A DNA stretch of 64,000 bases from Tetrapyrgos nigripes (lineage: Eukaryota; Basidiomycota; Agaricomycetes; Agaricales; Campanellaceae), in assembly GCA_013368315.1 (NCBI GenBank), contig JAACJM010000055.1:1-64000 (forward strand), written 5' to 3'. The notes under the pieces are model-generated. The model did not search any database. It was not told the DNA's origin and was given only the letters and a program-made list of their open reading frames with translations. The position numbers were made by a program, and so were the translations under genes. Shown piece by piece: positions 1 to 12,431 of this stretch (positions are counted from its first letter, which is position 1; each line of letters begins with the position of its first letter).

Positions 1-329
1 CAAAGGCGCGCTGAGCAGCTTCGACAGCAATGTCGACGTCTTTGGGAGTTCCCTCGGCGATTTTGGTTATCACCTTACCGGTCGCTGATGGGTGAAGACA
101 GCTCAGTATCTTAAAAGGGGTCTACAATGAGAGTAGTACACACAGGGATTGACGACACTGAGGATAGGCAGGTTAAATACCCGGTACACAACGAAAGGAC
201 GAAGACATACTCAATGGTACTCTTGCTGGAGCCATCAACGAACTTGCCGTTGATGAAGAGGCCAGTGCTGAAGGAGGTTTTCCCTTCGAAGGAGGGGGTG
301 TCAAATTGGTGAGTGAACGAAGTGGACAT
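1..329 (-). CDS. Aldehyde dehydrogenase, N-terminal part (truncated by window edge)
   Basis: The 5' end of an NAD(P)-dependent aldehyde dehydrogenase, which oxidises aldehydes to carboxylic acids. The start ATG is at 329-327. Exon 1 encodes the typical ALDH opening, including LFINGKFVDGSS. A GT-AG intron (about 210 to 102) joins exon 1 to an exon reading DCLHPSATGKVI, then KDVDIAVEAAQRAF, which is the conserved start of the cofactor-binding domain. The rest lies beyond position 1, so the catalytic Cys and Glu cannot be checked. The longer open frame reaching to 389 is probably 5' leader, because family similarity begins at the chosen Met. The subfamily is not determined. Confidence 0.9.
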
Positions 330-983
330 GGTGGCACGAGAAGGACAGTCTGGGGAGGTGTCGAAGACCAGTGACACTATAAATATCAACTACTCGATCG
401 CTGGATCCAAATTTCATTTTTGGTCAGAGGGCCCAATTTCAGTTTCCCGATAATGACCGAGACGACTTCCACCTCCCGTCGCGTATGCTTTTGTGAAGTG
501 GATTAGTGGGTATCACCCGAGAATTTTGTATAGCCGTATACACGTAGGATATTGAAGCTGGTATCACTTGAGACGAGTGAAAGAACTGCCACTGTTGAAG
601 AGAAAAGGAGACAAGAATGATAATTTGAAAAAAAAGTTGATAATATGACCACTGCGGTCAGTTCTGTCTCAGAAAAATGCGGGAAAGGCCCGATGACACC
701 ATCTCTTAGGGCGCACCCAAGTCACAAGAACGGATGCACAACAATCGGAACGGGGTTCAACATACCCCGCAAGACCGATTTCGCATTGCGTCATAAGTCC
801 CATATTGTTTGACATCGAGAGGAACTTGTTACAGACCAATGCTACATGATTTTGACTGAAATAAGTGCGGTGGTGCCCACAGCTCTGACTTATTGGACTG
901 GTTGCTTTAAATCGCCATGTCTTCTTGAGTGCATACTCAAAAACAACTAAAAAATGGACTTACCTCAGTTCCATTTGGCTAGC
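330..983. other. Intergenic, no gene seen
   Basis: This stretch lies between the ALDH start and the 3' end of the Ulp1-like gene. It should hold the ALDH promoter. I found no convincing reading frame, RNA gene or repeat in it. Confidence 0.5.
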
Positions 984-2207
984 TCAATGACTCTTCTTCC
1001 ATGCGGTCCATTGTTTCGAAAACTTGTTGATTTCCGCCTTCAGGAAATTTCTAATCGCTTGGAATTCTTCGGCTACCCAAAAGCTTTCTGCTTTGTTCCC
1101 AGATATGGATTCGAGAAAATCATCGGGGGACGTCATGAATGCTTTCGCAAAGACTAGGATGTAGGGTCCACAGTCGTACCAGTTAGGCTGAGTGGGCGTC
1201 TACACCACAAAAGCTCCTTCAGTCGCCTCTTCAGACATTCATTAGATGGACCGAACGTTCACCAAAGCTTTTCTCCCGACTAACTTCTGGTCAGAGATGC
1301 TGACACCATGTTTTTCGCGTGCTTCTGCCTTCAGGTAAAAGGCAAGGGTGTCGACGACTTCGGGACGGTCAAACCCCAGCGGGTCCAGTGTCCAAATTGA
1401 TGCCCTGTCCGTCATAACTGTAGTTTGCCTATCGACTGGGTAAGAAGTCAAAACACACCGGCGCTCCTCTGTAGAATCATCCAACGCGTATTCTGGATGG
1501 TAGATGATAGCTAGATACCAATGAAAACTGCAAAAACTGTCAGCAGGATAATCATCTCATCTAACAGCGTACGTACCTGCGATTTATGGGGACGACCAAG
1601 TACTTTTTCCGAAAAATATCAACCTTGTCCGCGTCTGTCCAGCCTCGTACATGTCTGTACCCCTCTTCCAGATTATCCCTGCAGATATCATTCAGAATAC
1701 GCGTTAAAGTGTGGAAGGAAACGTATCCACGTATTCTTGCTGAGTATCGGGTAGAAAAACGGCGTGAAAATGTGGATTTGCTCAGCGAGCTCTGGGTTGG
1801 CCTCCTCCAGTCGTATTTGGAACAACCTACAAGCAAAAAAATGCCATAGCGAGTTAGCTGACGGTTCATTATTGACGGATACTAGTAGTTGATGCGCACT
1901 TGAGTCCAATCTCTATCAGAGAATCATCCAGCCATCCCGGTGGTTCTAGCTGACGAAAGTCTTGTCTGTAGAGCTGGACGCCATCCACTCCTTCCCATGG
2001 GTAATAAAGAATCCTGATCCGTAGTCAGTCAAAAGGTGGCAAGTTTTAGAAAGAAACGCACACTTCTTCTGGATCTCCTTGCGACAACTCAGCTATCTCA
2101 TCATCGTCACGAACAATTCCTTCCAGCAAGATGTCTTGTGCATCTTTCATAGCATCCAGCTGGTCACTTGAGATAGCTTGAGGAGAGCTAGTGGAGGCTG
2201 AGGGCAT
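984..2207 (-). CDS. Ulp1/SENP-like C48 cysteine peptidase
   Basis: A six-exon gene coding for about 315 residues, recovered by joining short frames across GT-AG introns. Ulp1-family enzymes cleave SUMO or related ubiquitin-like tags from proteins. In order I read: an acidic N-terminus (MPSASTSSPQAISS), the domain opening YYPWEGVDGVQLYRQDFRQL and WLDDSLIE, FTPFFYPILS, WTDADKVDIF with YLVVPIN, then SFHWYLAIIYHP with the catalytic His, WTLDPLGFDRPEVVDTL with the catalytic Asp, and QPNWYDCGPYILVFAKAF with the oxyanion Gln and nucleophile Cys. The full His-Asp-Cys triad is therefore present and the frame looks intact. The stop is at 984-986 and the start at 2207. Most of the protein is catalytic domain, with no long regulatory region. 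It is head-to-head with the NACHT gene, 431 bp apart. C48 peptidases are often expanded or transposon-borne in mushrooms, so a domesticated origin is possible. Confidence 0.87.
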
Positions 2208-2638
2208 CACTCGCGCTCGCGATCACAGAGATTGTCGGCAGTTCCGACTTCCAGAATGAGCAACACAGTGATTAGTTCTGCGCCCAAAAGGCTACCGTTG
2301 ACAATGATGAAGGCAAGATAAAGTCGTGTTGGGTGTAAGTAGTCAAAGAACAATACACGACAACATCGCGTCAACGCGCAACTATGTAGTAAATACCGTC
2401 CATGGCTCGGATAGACTTGAGATTACTCATCAGAGACACCAGCGATGAGCGGGATGACGTTACCGAGCGTCTAGAAAGTTACGGGGGTCCCTGACTCCCT
2501 CTCGTTCCCGACTATGATTCTAGTCTTCAGACTTCTCCGTGTTCTTCAAGGCTTTCGAGGAGAGTGACCACAGAGAGAGAAGAATGATGCCTGCCACTTG
2601 CTCGAGTCACGTTTGTCGGACCGTTTTGCCAGGGATGA
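2208..2638. promoter_or_regulatory. Shared divergent promoter region (Ulp1-like / NACHT)
   Basis: These 431 bp separate two divergent start codons and should carry both promoters. I identified no specific box. Overlapping short frames near 2540-2640 do not join to the NACHT reading frame and were treated as leader. Confidence 0.45.
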
Positions 2639-5553
2639 ATGGACGTCGAACCTCAACGTACTCAGCACTCTCTGGGTCCCTTTGCCCAATCTCACCACAA
2701 CTCATTCCTCAACTCGCACATCAACGTCGTTGGTGGCAATCAGACGATTCATAGCAACAATATTAATGGCAGGGACACGGAAGACGGTATGGATTCTGCG
2801 CAATCTCATTCTTGAATTATACTAACTTTGTTGCAGGTCTCAAGCTCTTGTATCAGACGATTGCTCACGTCGGAGCATTTCACGACTCTGAAGCTCGCTT
2901 TCCTCCCCCAAAATGTCATCCCAAAACTCGCACCGCTGTTCTGGGTGATATTTCCACTTGGATCAGTGGTGGATACCCCTACATAGGTGAAGCAGACGAC
3001 GATGACCGGTCTATCAACAGTGACGTCATTACAGATCATTCCATCCGGACTCAAGGTGAACTATCTGAGGATATCGATTTCTATTCTTGGGAGAAAGAGA
3101 GGAGGTCGGAAGGGTCAACAAGGAGCACGAGGAAACGGCACCAGCAGCACACCCCTGCTCCAGATCACTCCCCGGAATCCAAAACACCCATTCATTGGCT
3201 CTACGGTCCCGCAGGCGTTGGGAAGTCTGCCATTGCTCAGACTTTGGCGGAGCGTTTCGTTATTTCGGGAAAAAGCGGGCATTTGGTTGCCAGCTTCTTT
3301 TTTTCCCGTCTAGATCCCGCCAGAAACAATCCCAAGTACCTCTTTACCACCATCGCGTATTGTCTGGCAACCTATTCGCGGGACGCCAAATTACGAGCTG
3401 CCATTGATGATGCAGTGAGACTGCAACCTGCCCTTCTCGGAGCGTCCATTGATGTACAGTTCCGCGAACTCATTCTGAATCCCCTACACTCTCTACGAAT
3501 GAAAAAGAAGGACGAGTCTCGAGAGCAATGGAGGAAAGACCTGGCTAGAAGATGGGAGAATTTACCAAAGCTCGTTATCATTGACGGTCTCGACGAATGT
3601 CAAGGCGAAGATTCTCAACGGAGGGTGCTTCTTACTATTCTAAACGCGGTGCTGGACCAACCTCGGCCTCTACGTTTCCTCATTGCCAGCCGACCAGAAC
3701 CCACAATCCGAGATCTGTTCAGTAGGAACTGCCACTACAACGTCACGACTCGCACTGAACTCAGTGATAATCATGAAACATCCAAAGGCATTGGGGTGCT
3801 ACTTCGCGATGGTTTCAAGAAGATCACAATGGAGTCTCATCGGGATGCCATGCAAAATGTGACTCCTCCATGGCCTCCGGACGGAGTCATTGATGACCTT
3901 GTGCAGAGGGCATCAGGCCAGTTCATTTACGCCTCTACGGTCCTGAAATACATCGGAGACGAATATTCCCATCCCGTTGAACGCCTCGAGTTGGTCCTTG
4001 GTCTGCCTGTGGGCGATCCTGACGCCTTCTCTGATATCGATATCCTTTATCGACAAATCCTTTCCTCAAACCGTAACAAGGACAGGCTCATGCGTGTTCT
4101 GGGGGCTTTCCTTGTCCTGCAAAATCCTCTCATCAGTACCACGGAACGCCTGTACCGTCTTCCATTTGGGTCAATATCTATCACCTTGCGAGGTTTGCAC
4201 TCCGTTTTGCGTATCGGCACGGACACAGTAGAATTCTACCACCAGTCGTTCCAAGACTTTTTGCAAGATTTGCGTCGCTCAGGCGAGTATTTCATTGATA
4301 CGTCCCTGTGTCATGAACACATCGCGCAATGCTACATCAAGCTCATAAATGACACCGACGTGTAAGTCTCTTCCTCAAAGTCATATCTTGTTGCGTAACC
4401 GACACTCTTGGATCCAGCTCCGATTTCCGCTCGTTTGGACCATACAATTTCCTGTATCACGTGAAGCATGCACAAGGCAACACGCAGTTTATTGACGCGC
4501 TTCAGAACTTCATATCATGCGATCTGGTTGGATGTATCACGAAGTCCGAGCTTGCCAGTAGCGTCAAGCCTTCCGTCAATCTCAATGAGAACATACACTT
4601 TCATCTTTACGACCATATCTCCACGATTATGGATATATTCCTTTGTTACTTTCAAGTAAGTGCTGCGTTGATCAGTTTCTGTCTCTGCTCACAAGTGGTC
4701 GTTCTACAGGCGATTGCAGTATACCCAATTGACTTTCTTACACAGTCAAGCCATCTAGACCAAGGACTCTACATCTCAGGCCTTAGCCAGGAATACCTCC
4801 CTCTCGTGTCTGATTTAGAAGTGCTCTTTGCTTATGTCCTGCACTGGCATAAATGGAAAGAGTTCTGGTCAGATGCGAGTCTCAGAACATCTCACCGAGA
4901 AGCGGGCGGTTTTCTGTTCTTTCAACCTCATTTTCAGTTTCTGCAACTTGGAAGTCTGATGAGCAAGCCGGACGTGTGTATATGTCTGAGTCCCTCTACT
5001 CACGCTCGTTGTCAGAAAAAGTCAAAGTCAAATGCCACCTCTACGCAGTCGAGTTGGCAATTCATCAAATTTTCAAAGGGGTACAGCTCGTTATTCAGGT
5101 CCTACCTCAAGTATCTTAGGTTGGATGAGCCTGTCCGGTATGTACACCTTTCTCATAATGACGAACGGTGTACTGCCTACTTAAAGCCCCTCCACCAGTT
5201 GGTATGCTTCCGAAGCAAGATGGCATTCACTCCTCCAGAAATCATCTTATGAAGCGGATCTCATTGATGAGTTGAGGGAGACTATTCCACACATCCATGA
5301 TGCATCACAGCTGCGTCAGGCCATCTTATGGTTCCAGGTAAGAGAAAAACTACTTTTCACTACCCCCGAACTCCTGTGTTTCTCGCAAAGGCTCATATCG
5401 CTGTTCTTCTTACTGTAGCAATTCCCGCATGATATGAGACGCGAGCAGGCAGAGTTGGTGATTTCTGAATGCACAGGTCGAATCACAGTATTGCAGGGGA
5501 ACAAAGGACGGGAGGACCATGAGGAGGAATCCGAGCTTCAGCTGGAGATTTGA
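2639..5553 (+). CDS. NACHT-domain NTPase (fungal NLR-like)
   Basis: A STAND-type NTPase of about 850 residues in roughly seven exons. I chose the start at 2639 because the frame MDVEPQRTQHSL leads to NVVGGNQTIHSNNINGRD, a typical N-terminus of basidiomycete NACHT proteins, and joins by a GT-AG intron to GLKLLYQTIAHVGAFHDSE and the family block CHPKTRTAVLGDISTWI. Walker A is LYGPAGVGKSAIAQ (about 3200) and Walker B is KLVIIDGLDECQ (about 3570), with FLIASRPEP as a sensor-like segment. After the NACHT come the helical region SGQFIYASTVLKYIGD and YHQSFQDFLQD, then several small exons ending at a TGA at 5551-5553. I see no WD40, ankyrin or TPR repeats, so the ligand-sensing end is short or unrecognised. 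A low-complexity acidic-then-basic stretch of about 75 residues sits between the N-terminal block and Walker A. It could be a real insertion or a retained intron. A role in non-self recognition or programmed cell death is inferred from the family only. Confidence 0.88.
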
Positions 5554-5587
5554 GGAGGTTGAAAGTCCAGAGGTGAAATCCAATAGT

Positions 5588-5614
5588 GAGGAGGAGGAGG
5601 AGGAGGAGGAGGAG
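5588..5614. repeat. GAG/GGA trinucleotide microsatellite
   Basis: About nine uninterrupted GAG units directly downstream of the NACHT stop codon, probably in its 3' UTR. The rest of 5554-5928 lies between two converging 3' ends and shows nothing else. Confidence 0.9.
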
Positions 5615-5928
5615 TGTATTACCCGGGCTGAAAGAGCATATACGGCAATGAGGTGCAGTCCAATGGAGATAGAGGAGTGCGATTGCCGTTATTTGACTGC
5701 TTACAGCTACATAGCGAGTCTAGTAGCGGCGACGTCCTCTCAGAATAGGTAAACCTAAAACGCGTATGTACATGCATGTTTCAAAATACAACTACCAGTA
5801 TACAACATAACTACATTTATTGTACTTTAGATTGTAGCAGAATAATAGAGCAGAAGTCGAAAATACCCGGTCTATGACATCAGCAATAGCAGATCTAGAG
5901 TCCACGGCATTCATCTACCACACTTGCT

Positions 5929-7548
5929 TCACACTCCCATCTTCCTCCCCGCCGTCCCATAGTTTTTCTTGCCTCCACTCTTCATACTACCGACGCCCCA
6001 ACCCATCCCGATACTCAAAGGTACATACTCCCCGTTAATACCTTTTGCTGCACCTTCACCTTCATCGAGATACGCCCCATCAACCTCCTCATCGAACCCA
6101 TTCACCATGAAATCTTCCTCGAAATCGTATTCCTCTCCTTCTCCCGTCTCGTTAATGAGCCTAGAGTCCTCCGTAGCCCATTGGACGAGTCTATTTTCAC
6201 CGACTCGGAATCTGTAAGGACGGAGCGAGTGTCGTCGACGAGAACGTTTGATGTTGAAGGAGGGTAGTTTGAGGTTTTTGACGTTGCTTAGGGTAAAGGT
6301 GTGTGAGGAGATAGTGGGGACGTGGATTTCGGGGAGGGAGAGAGGTCGAGTGAGAGTTGAGATACGGGCTAGGGAAGGTCGGATGTAGGTGTCTAAGAGG
6401 GTTCTTGGTGGATAATGGATTAGGTAGACTATACTGATTATTATGAGCCTGAGGTTTGATGCATACATGTATAATTAGTTCGTTACTCATCATTTGGATA
6501 ATGCAGAAAATAGACTGACCCAATGATAAGCAGGATTATAGCAGCTTTTCTCCGAGCGTCTGAGGGAGCTACGGGGTCCGTGAAGCCATCTTGATCCCCG
6601 TTGTCTTTGTCTTTGTCTTCGTCTGAGCTACTCTGCTCGGCACTAGGGAGCCTTGTTCGACTTGCTAGAATTGTTGTTATAGGTTGTGGAGTTACGGTCA
6701 TTGCGGAGTCGTAGACTTTCCGAGGACAAGCATGAGTAGATCGCCATGAGAAGTAGTGGACACCATTGTGACGGCCTACGAAGGTCGGTAAACTGGATGG
6801 TTCTGACTGAAAACGTGGAGATCAGGGTAAAGATTTGACATCTAGTACTGTCTTGAACCGAAAATTGGTACGCACTCGGTCGTCATCGACGTCCTCGTCG
6901 CAAATGAACTCAATACGCGTGGATTGGAGCTTGGAGTCGTATGTGGTGCCCTTGAGTTCTAGGATGAATGGTTCTGTGGTGTTTAGAGTATTATGCGTAG
7001 GGGTAAGCGCCAAGAACGAAGGGCACGAGGTTTGAATTGGGCTAACCATCAAAGCTGTTAGATTTCGAGATTGCTGTGAGGTCGACGGAGGAAGCTACAG
7101 CTATGGAGGAAGACATTTCAGGGTCTACACGATGTCAGAACAGCTAGAGCATGTAGTGCCGACTGATGTAACTCACTGTTCCAGCAAACAACAGTATTTT
7201 CTGGACACTGTTTTTGGAACCGGCAATAGGTAGCCGTCAGAAGCAACGTTCGTCCTAAAGAGATGGTCAAGGACGCACCGACGACTCCCCAGTAGCCCCA
7301 AAGATGTACGATTCTGCGCTCGACTCGGGCCCACCGAACCGGGATCTACTCGTGGGTACACCGAGAGTGGGACCTCCTTTCTCGAGAAGCGGACAAAGGT
7401 CATAAACGTGATTTCCCACTCGGAGAGCACAAAGTGTGCTCTGTGAAGACGAAGAAATCCTAGATAAGGATTCCTCAGTCGCTAGAGCCTGCAAGGCAGA
7501 TGAGCTGTTCAGAAGGCAGGCTAGCAGCAGCTTTGAGCGAAAAGACAT
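5929..7548 (-). CDS. ATG27: Autophagy-related protein 27 (type I membrane, MRH-like)
   Basis: Atg27 is a type I membrane protein that cycles between Golgi, endosome, vacuole and pre-autophagosomal structure and supports Atg9 traffic. Exon 1 starts MSFRSKLLLACLL, a plausible signal peptide, and then gives CALRVGNHVYDLCPLL, the Atg27 N-terminal signature, and YIFGATGE. Later exons give QKQCPENTVVCWN, LKGTTYDSKLQSTRIEF with ICDED, and YFSWRSTHACPRKV, which closes the mannose-6-phosphate-receptor-like lumenal domain with its cysteines. The membrane helix is split by an intron near 6519: AAIILLIIG continues as LIIISIVYLIHYPP. The cytosolic tail is about 150 residues with acidic stretches and ends GTAGRKMGV; it is longer than the yeast tail. 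The gene shares a 451-bp divergent promoter region with the transporter at 8000. Confidence 0.85.
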
Positions 7549-7999
7549 CGGGTAAAGATGTGGGGCAGTGGAGAGAAGGTTTCTAGCATGTTTTTGTTCA
7601 GCTGACGGATTCGCAGAATCTATTCATTCTCGACGGAGCAGCGAGAACATCCGAAGATGTCGCTGAGGAGTCCAATGATATCATTGCATGTAAATTTGGC
7701 ATGTCATGGGGCTGTATTCCCTTTTGGCAAGCCAATGGCGAGCTGAAAGACAGGAATATTTCTGTAAAAGAGATTGAAAAGGTACTCCCAAGAGACCGTG
7801 CACTTACAACGGGGCATAGTTTAAAGAAATCAAAGGCATGGTGATTTTGACGATGAAACAAAGGTTCGGCTGGTGAAACTATACAACCATTGCAAATTCT
7901 GTTTTTCGGACCTTGTTTAAATTTATCCATGTTTCCTGGTCATTTTTATACCTTTGCTTCCTTTCGTCTTCCATCTCCGTTTACTGGTCGCTGTTGAGG
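7549..7999. promoter_or_regulatory. Divergent promoter region between ATG27 and ArAE transporter
   Basis: This is a 451-bp gap between opposite start codons. A 110-codon minus-strand frame at 7598-7930 has no family features and is probably chance. An in-frame ATG near 7913 could lengthen the transporter N-terminus by about 30 residues. Confidence 0.4.
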
Positions 8000-10900
8000 A
8001 TGAAAAGAGGCGTGAACAAAGAAGTCAAGCTCAACTTTCCTGATGACAGTGACAGTTCGGGTTCAAGCACCGAGAGGTCTTACACCAAAACCCTCAACAT
8101 TTCGGACTTCCTCAAAGTACCACCCCAATTACGATGGATCGCCGACAACTGCACCTGGACAAAGATCAAGATAGTACTGCGATGCGCTTTTGCCGCTTGG
8201 TTGGCCTCGGTGCTGTTCGTGATACCCTCGGTAATGCGTTACATGGGACAGGTGCGTCCAGCATCATCTCTATCGCGAGAATCGCTCACTCTCTTTCATA
8301 GGCTAGCTTTCTTATACTTCTCTGTAAACAGCAACATTTTCTGCCGTATTGCACCATGCTCACTGTCCCCTATCAGCGTCAATCATGTCACCTCCAGAAG
8401 GCCCATTCTTGAGCGTGTTTGAACGCGAAACTCTGATCATCACCTTCGTAGCCGCCACTTGGGCGTGCGTATCCTTTTCATACGTGTCATAACTCGATCC
8501 TCACTTATTGGGTTAGTTGGTCATGTCTAGGCATGAAACTCGCCGATCTCGCTCGCGTGCACAAGGACCCAACAGTCCCAGTGGTGACTGCTTTATCTAG
8601 CGGACAGTACATTGAAGCAGCAGTAAGTTGACCATAACAAAGTCGTTTGACATGTCTGATTCTTCTTACAGCCAACTGTTATCATCGCCATTTTCATTTT
8701 TATTGGAACTGTGGTGTTGTTGTATATCCGGGCGCGTAAAGGACCAGGTCCCTATCTTTTTGCTTGCATCTTCTCGTGTATCTGTTTGGGTATGTCTATC
8801 ATCGTCAGCGTCTCACATTATACTGAAAATATTTTCTGACAGACATAAATCTGACAACTTCGGTGTTGATTCCTTACCCGTACTATCGAGTGGGTATATG
8901 CGCTATCTCCAGACCTTGAGCAAGTACTAACCTATCTCTTAGCTTGGCCTTAACATTCTCAAACCCTTGGGTCTCCACTCCGTCATTGCTCTCGTGTGCT
9001 CAGTTCTCCTCTTCCCTCAAACCGTCTCTGCTCAGTTTACTACACGTATCCAAGATGTTCTCGCGCCTCTGGCCGCCTCTATTGACCTGCATCGGAAACT
9101 CCTCACCTTGTCTTTCGACGACCCAGCTTTTGTCGACTCTATCAAAGAACTCAAAGAACTCGTCCAAAACTCCGAAAAATCCGTAGTCCCACTCGCCATA
9201 TCTGGTCGCCTTCTTCGCAGTGACCTCATTTACAGTAGGTTTCAACCTACAGATTTCAAACCACTGCATAATCTCGTTCGGAGAATGGCCGTCCGTGCGA
9301 ATGGGATGTGCATTTATTTCACGCTGATTGACCCCACGAGGGAGAAATTCCCGGTCACACCTGCAACATCGAGGCCTGGTACTCCTACCACTGTCAGGTC
9401 CAGGGCTCCATCTCTCTCTCTCTCTCAAACGCCCCCACTTCAGCAGTCGCCATCTGACAGAGAACCACCTCCTCTTAGTAGGATCCAGACCTCCGTCGCA
9501 GATCACGACGATGCGGCGAGCACTCTTTCACATACCACTTACACGTCACCCAATACACCTACGACGCCAACGCTTACTCTGCCCCGTGACGATAGAAATC
9601 ATCATCGCGCTCATCATTCTCATTCGCGTTCACATAGTCTTCACCATCATCACCACTCTCATCATCATCATCGCCACCACCACCACAGTCTGCTATTCAA
9701 TGCCCTTTCACACATCTCTACAATTTCTCTACCTCGTCATCATAGACAAGAAGACCAAGCTGTCGGTGTCTTTGAATCTCAGCGGTATATGGATCTAGAA
9801 GCGAAAGTGTTCTCTGATCCATTAAGCGAGATGTACACTGAACGAGCGAAAAAGTTGTTATCGGAGAGTTGTGATGGGCTGTTGGAAGGATGTAAAGAGG
9901 CACTAGTGAAAATGCAAGAATGGTTGGCAAACTCGAGAAAGGGAAGGTGGAGTTTTTGGAAGAAGAGAGAGGTCAAGGAGGAAGAGTGGAAAAAGAGAGT
10001 GAAGGATTTGGAGGATTTAAGAGCGAAGATGGAGGAGTTGTTGAGGCAGTTTAAGCAGGACAATAGGTTGGTTGATGTTGTGTTTTTCTTGATGCTCAGA
10101 CTGATGACTCTTTTTTCTTTGTGTGACATCTAGGCATTCGGTATTGGAACCCTACCGGTCGGCGTTTGAGCCTAAAATGGAGGGAGAGGAAGAAGAGGAG
10201 CCGCCTGCTCATCGATACCTGTTTAACTGCTACGTGTACCAGTATCACCTCATGCGTTTTGCAACGCAGCTTAAGGAGATGGTAAGTTTAGGCATCTATC
10301 TTTCCATTTCTTGTTACTAAACTCTACATTTACAGCTCGACCACATAATTCGCCTCGAACACGAACGCCGTGTTAATCGCCTCTGGACACTCGTCCAACG
10401 TCTATTCCAATGGAGTGATTGGGAACTCGATGATCACGGTGTCAGACATGATGATGAAGATCCCGATAAGATTCAGGGTATTACTCCAGCGGTTGAAGAG
10501 GATTTGGGTATGCCGAAGAAGAGGGATCCAGATGCGTTACCACCTAAGAATACACCCGAGTTCATTGCGAGGGGGGTATACAAGTTTGTTGTGAGCTTGG
10601 GCGGCGGGAATATGCTGTATGCGTTGAAAGCGGCGTTGTTGACTAGTTGAGTGCCTTTTTTTGCTTGAGTAGATTTGTGCTGACGAGATCTGTGCAGCTG
10701 TGCTTTGTCTACCGTATTTCTTGCAACAGTCGGCGGTTTTTGCGTATAGTGCGTTTTTCTTTGTCTCCGTTGGCCATGGGTTTACTGATTGCATTCATTT
10801 TTGCAGAAAACAGATTTATCTGGGGAATGTACGTCTTTCATTACACGTCAAGCTGTCCTGTAATTAATCCGGGGATCCAAAGTATCATGGCACAGTTGAC

Positions 10901-12431
10901 GATAGCCCGCTTTCGTGGTGATACAACTTTTGGACAGGTTACTCGTATTCTCTGTACTTTCCTTGGAGGGATACTTGGGATGGTCATCTGGTACGCTCAA
11001 AATGGCTCCCAGAAGAAGGTGGTACTGATTTACATCTGCAGGTACATTGCGTCCGGAGGCGGGGGCGGTAATCCGTACGGCTTAACTGCTACCCTCGCAG
11101 TATGCTGGCCGTTCCTGCTCTTTGCTAGGCTTTACTGGCCTGGACCACCAATGCAGATTTTGATCTTCCTGATGACTACCGGACTGGTGAGTACATAGTC
11201 AATTTTACCAACAAGCATGTAGAACCTGATTTTCTGATGTAAAGGTGGTCGGATACTCTTACCAAGACGGGATCATCGTCTTGCCGTCAAATCCTGGTGT
11301 TGGCTGGGATGTTGCATGGGTGAGTCATACGTCGATTTGCGTGCGTGTATGTATTTTTCCCGACATGTTACTCTCAGCGTCGATTCGTGCTTGTATCCAG
11401 TGGTGTCACAGCTGCATTGTGAGAATGTTCCTTGAGCTCACAATTATCTTCTTGACTAACTTCGTCCACAATACCTAGCATCTTTTCATTCTTCCCTCCG
11501 GCCTTCACTATCCGAAGATATCAGCGTACCACGCTCGCCACGACCTGTGCCGAACTTGGCACACTTTATTGTGCTATTTTATCTTATGCAAACACGAGAA
11601 ACGAAGACGAGAGTCAGGAAATTGTGCAGAGTTTAATTGCTATGCGAAGCAAGCTTAATCGATCTGCTGCCATCAAAACCAACGTCAAATATGAGGTAAG
11701 GGCGTTTCTCTCCATCTCCATCTGCGACTCTGGCGCTTATATTTGGTCCTGTAGTTCTCATTGAGAGGTCGTTGGCCTGAAAAACGATATCAAAGGATGT
11801 TGGAGTTGCAAATGTAGGCGATGTTCCCCTGTTTACGTCTTTGCATGCATTGGTTGACTGAAACTGTTCCATAGGGAATTGGCATATTGCCTATCACATT
11901 TGTTGTCTATAGTGGAGCATCTTGAACCAGCGTGGATTCAGGCGTTCTTGGGAAGAACCAGATTTATAGATCCCAATTTCCAGGGAGACATACTTGCTGT
12001 CATTAGTACGTTTCTCCCTCTTCCCTCATCCACAGAAAGGCATTAACTGTCCTTTAGGTATGATTTCAACTGCATTGCGTACGGGAACACCGCTACCACA
12101 AATCACCCCTTGCCCTCTTCTTGATCGTTTCTTGCTCAAATACCATGGTCTCAACGTTATTCATCGAGAGGCAGAAGAAGATTACGGTCTCCCCCGAAAC
12201 CTTACAAAGGAGACGCTGCAAAACGAGCAGTACATGATGTTCTGTGTAGGAGTTTCTACGGCGTTTGGTATTGTGAGCAGATTGGACAAGCTCATGATGG
12301 CAGCAAAAGAGATTGTTGGCGAGCAATACCATATTCATGGGGTTGGCGTGATGCCTTCTATGAGAGGTGTTGGTGTGCCGTTGGGACCAAGGACAAGTAC
12401 TATAGCATTTAGACCACCACATGATGTATAA
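8000..12431 (+). CDS. ArAE/FUSC-type multi-pass membrane transporter (DUF2422-DUF2421)
   Basis: A large protein of more than 1,000 residues in many exons. It has the arrangement of the putative aromatic-acid-exporter-like proteins of fungi: an N-terminal six-helix block (ArAE_2_N), a cytoplasmic linker, a second membrane block (FUSC-like) and a C-terminal DUF2421 region. I see LRWIADNCTWTKIKIVLRC followed by FAAWLASVLFVIPSVMRYMG, then FLSVFERETLIITFVAATWA. The second block includes FIWGM, IMAQLTIARFRGDTTFGQV, IASGGGGGNPYGL and LFARLYWPGPPMQILIFLM, and the C-terminal part includes KYHGLNVIHREAEEDYG. The linker is Pro/Ser/Thr-rich with a CT run, and carries a very His-rich stretch near 9598-9695. 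Start MKRGVNKEVKLNFPDD is at 8000; an upstream in-frame Met remains possible. The substrate is unknown; efflux of aromatic or weak acids is inferred from the superfamily. Confidence 0.85.

Noticed and set aside
7598..7930. 110-codon minus-strand open frame between ATG27 and the transporter
   Set aside because: It has no family features and lies in a divergent promoter region and across the transporter leader. It is probably chance.
9328..9798. Second open frame across the His-rich linker of the transporter
   Set aside because: It is produced by the repetitive CAT/CAC codons being open in another frame. The transporter frame carries the family motifs.
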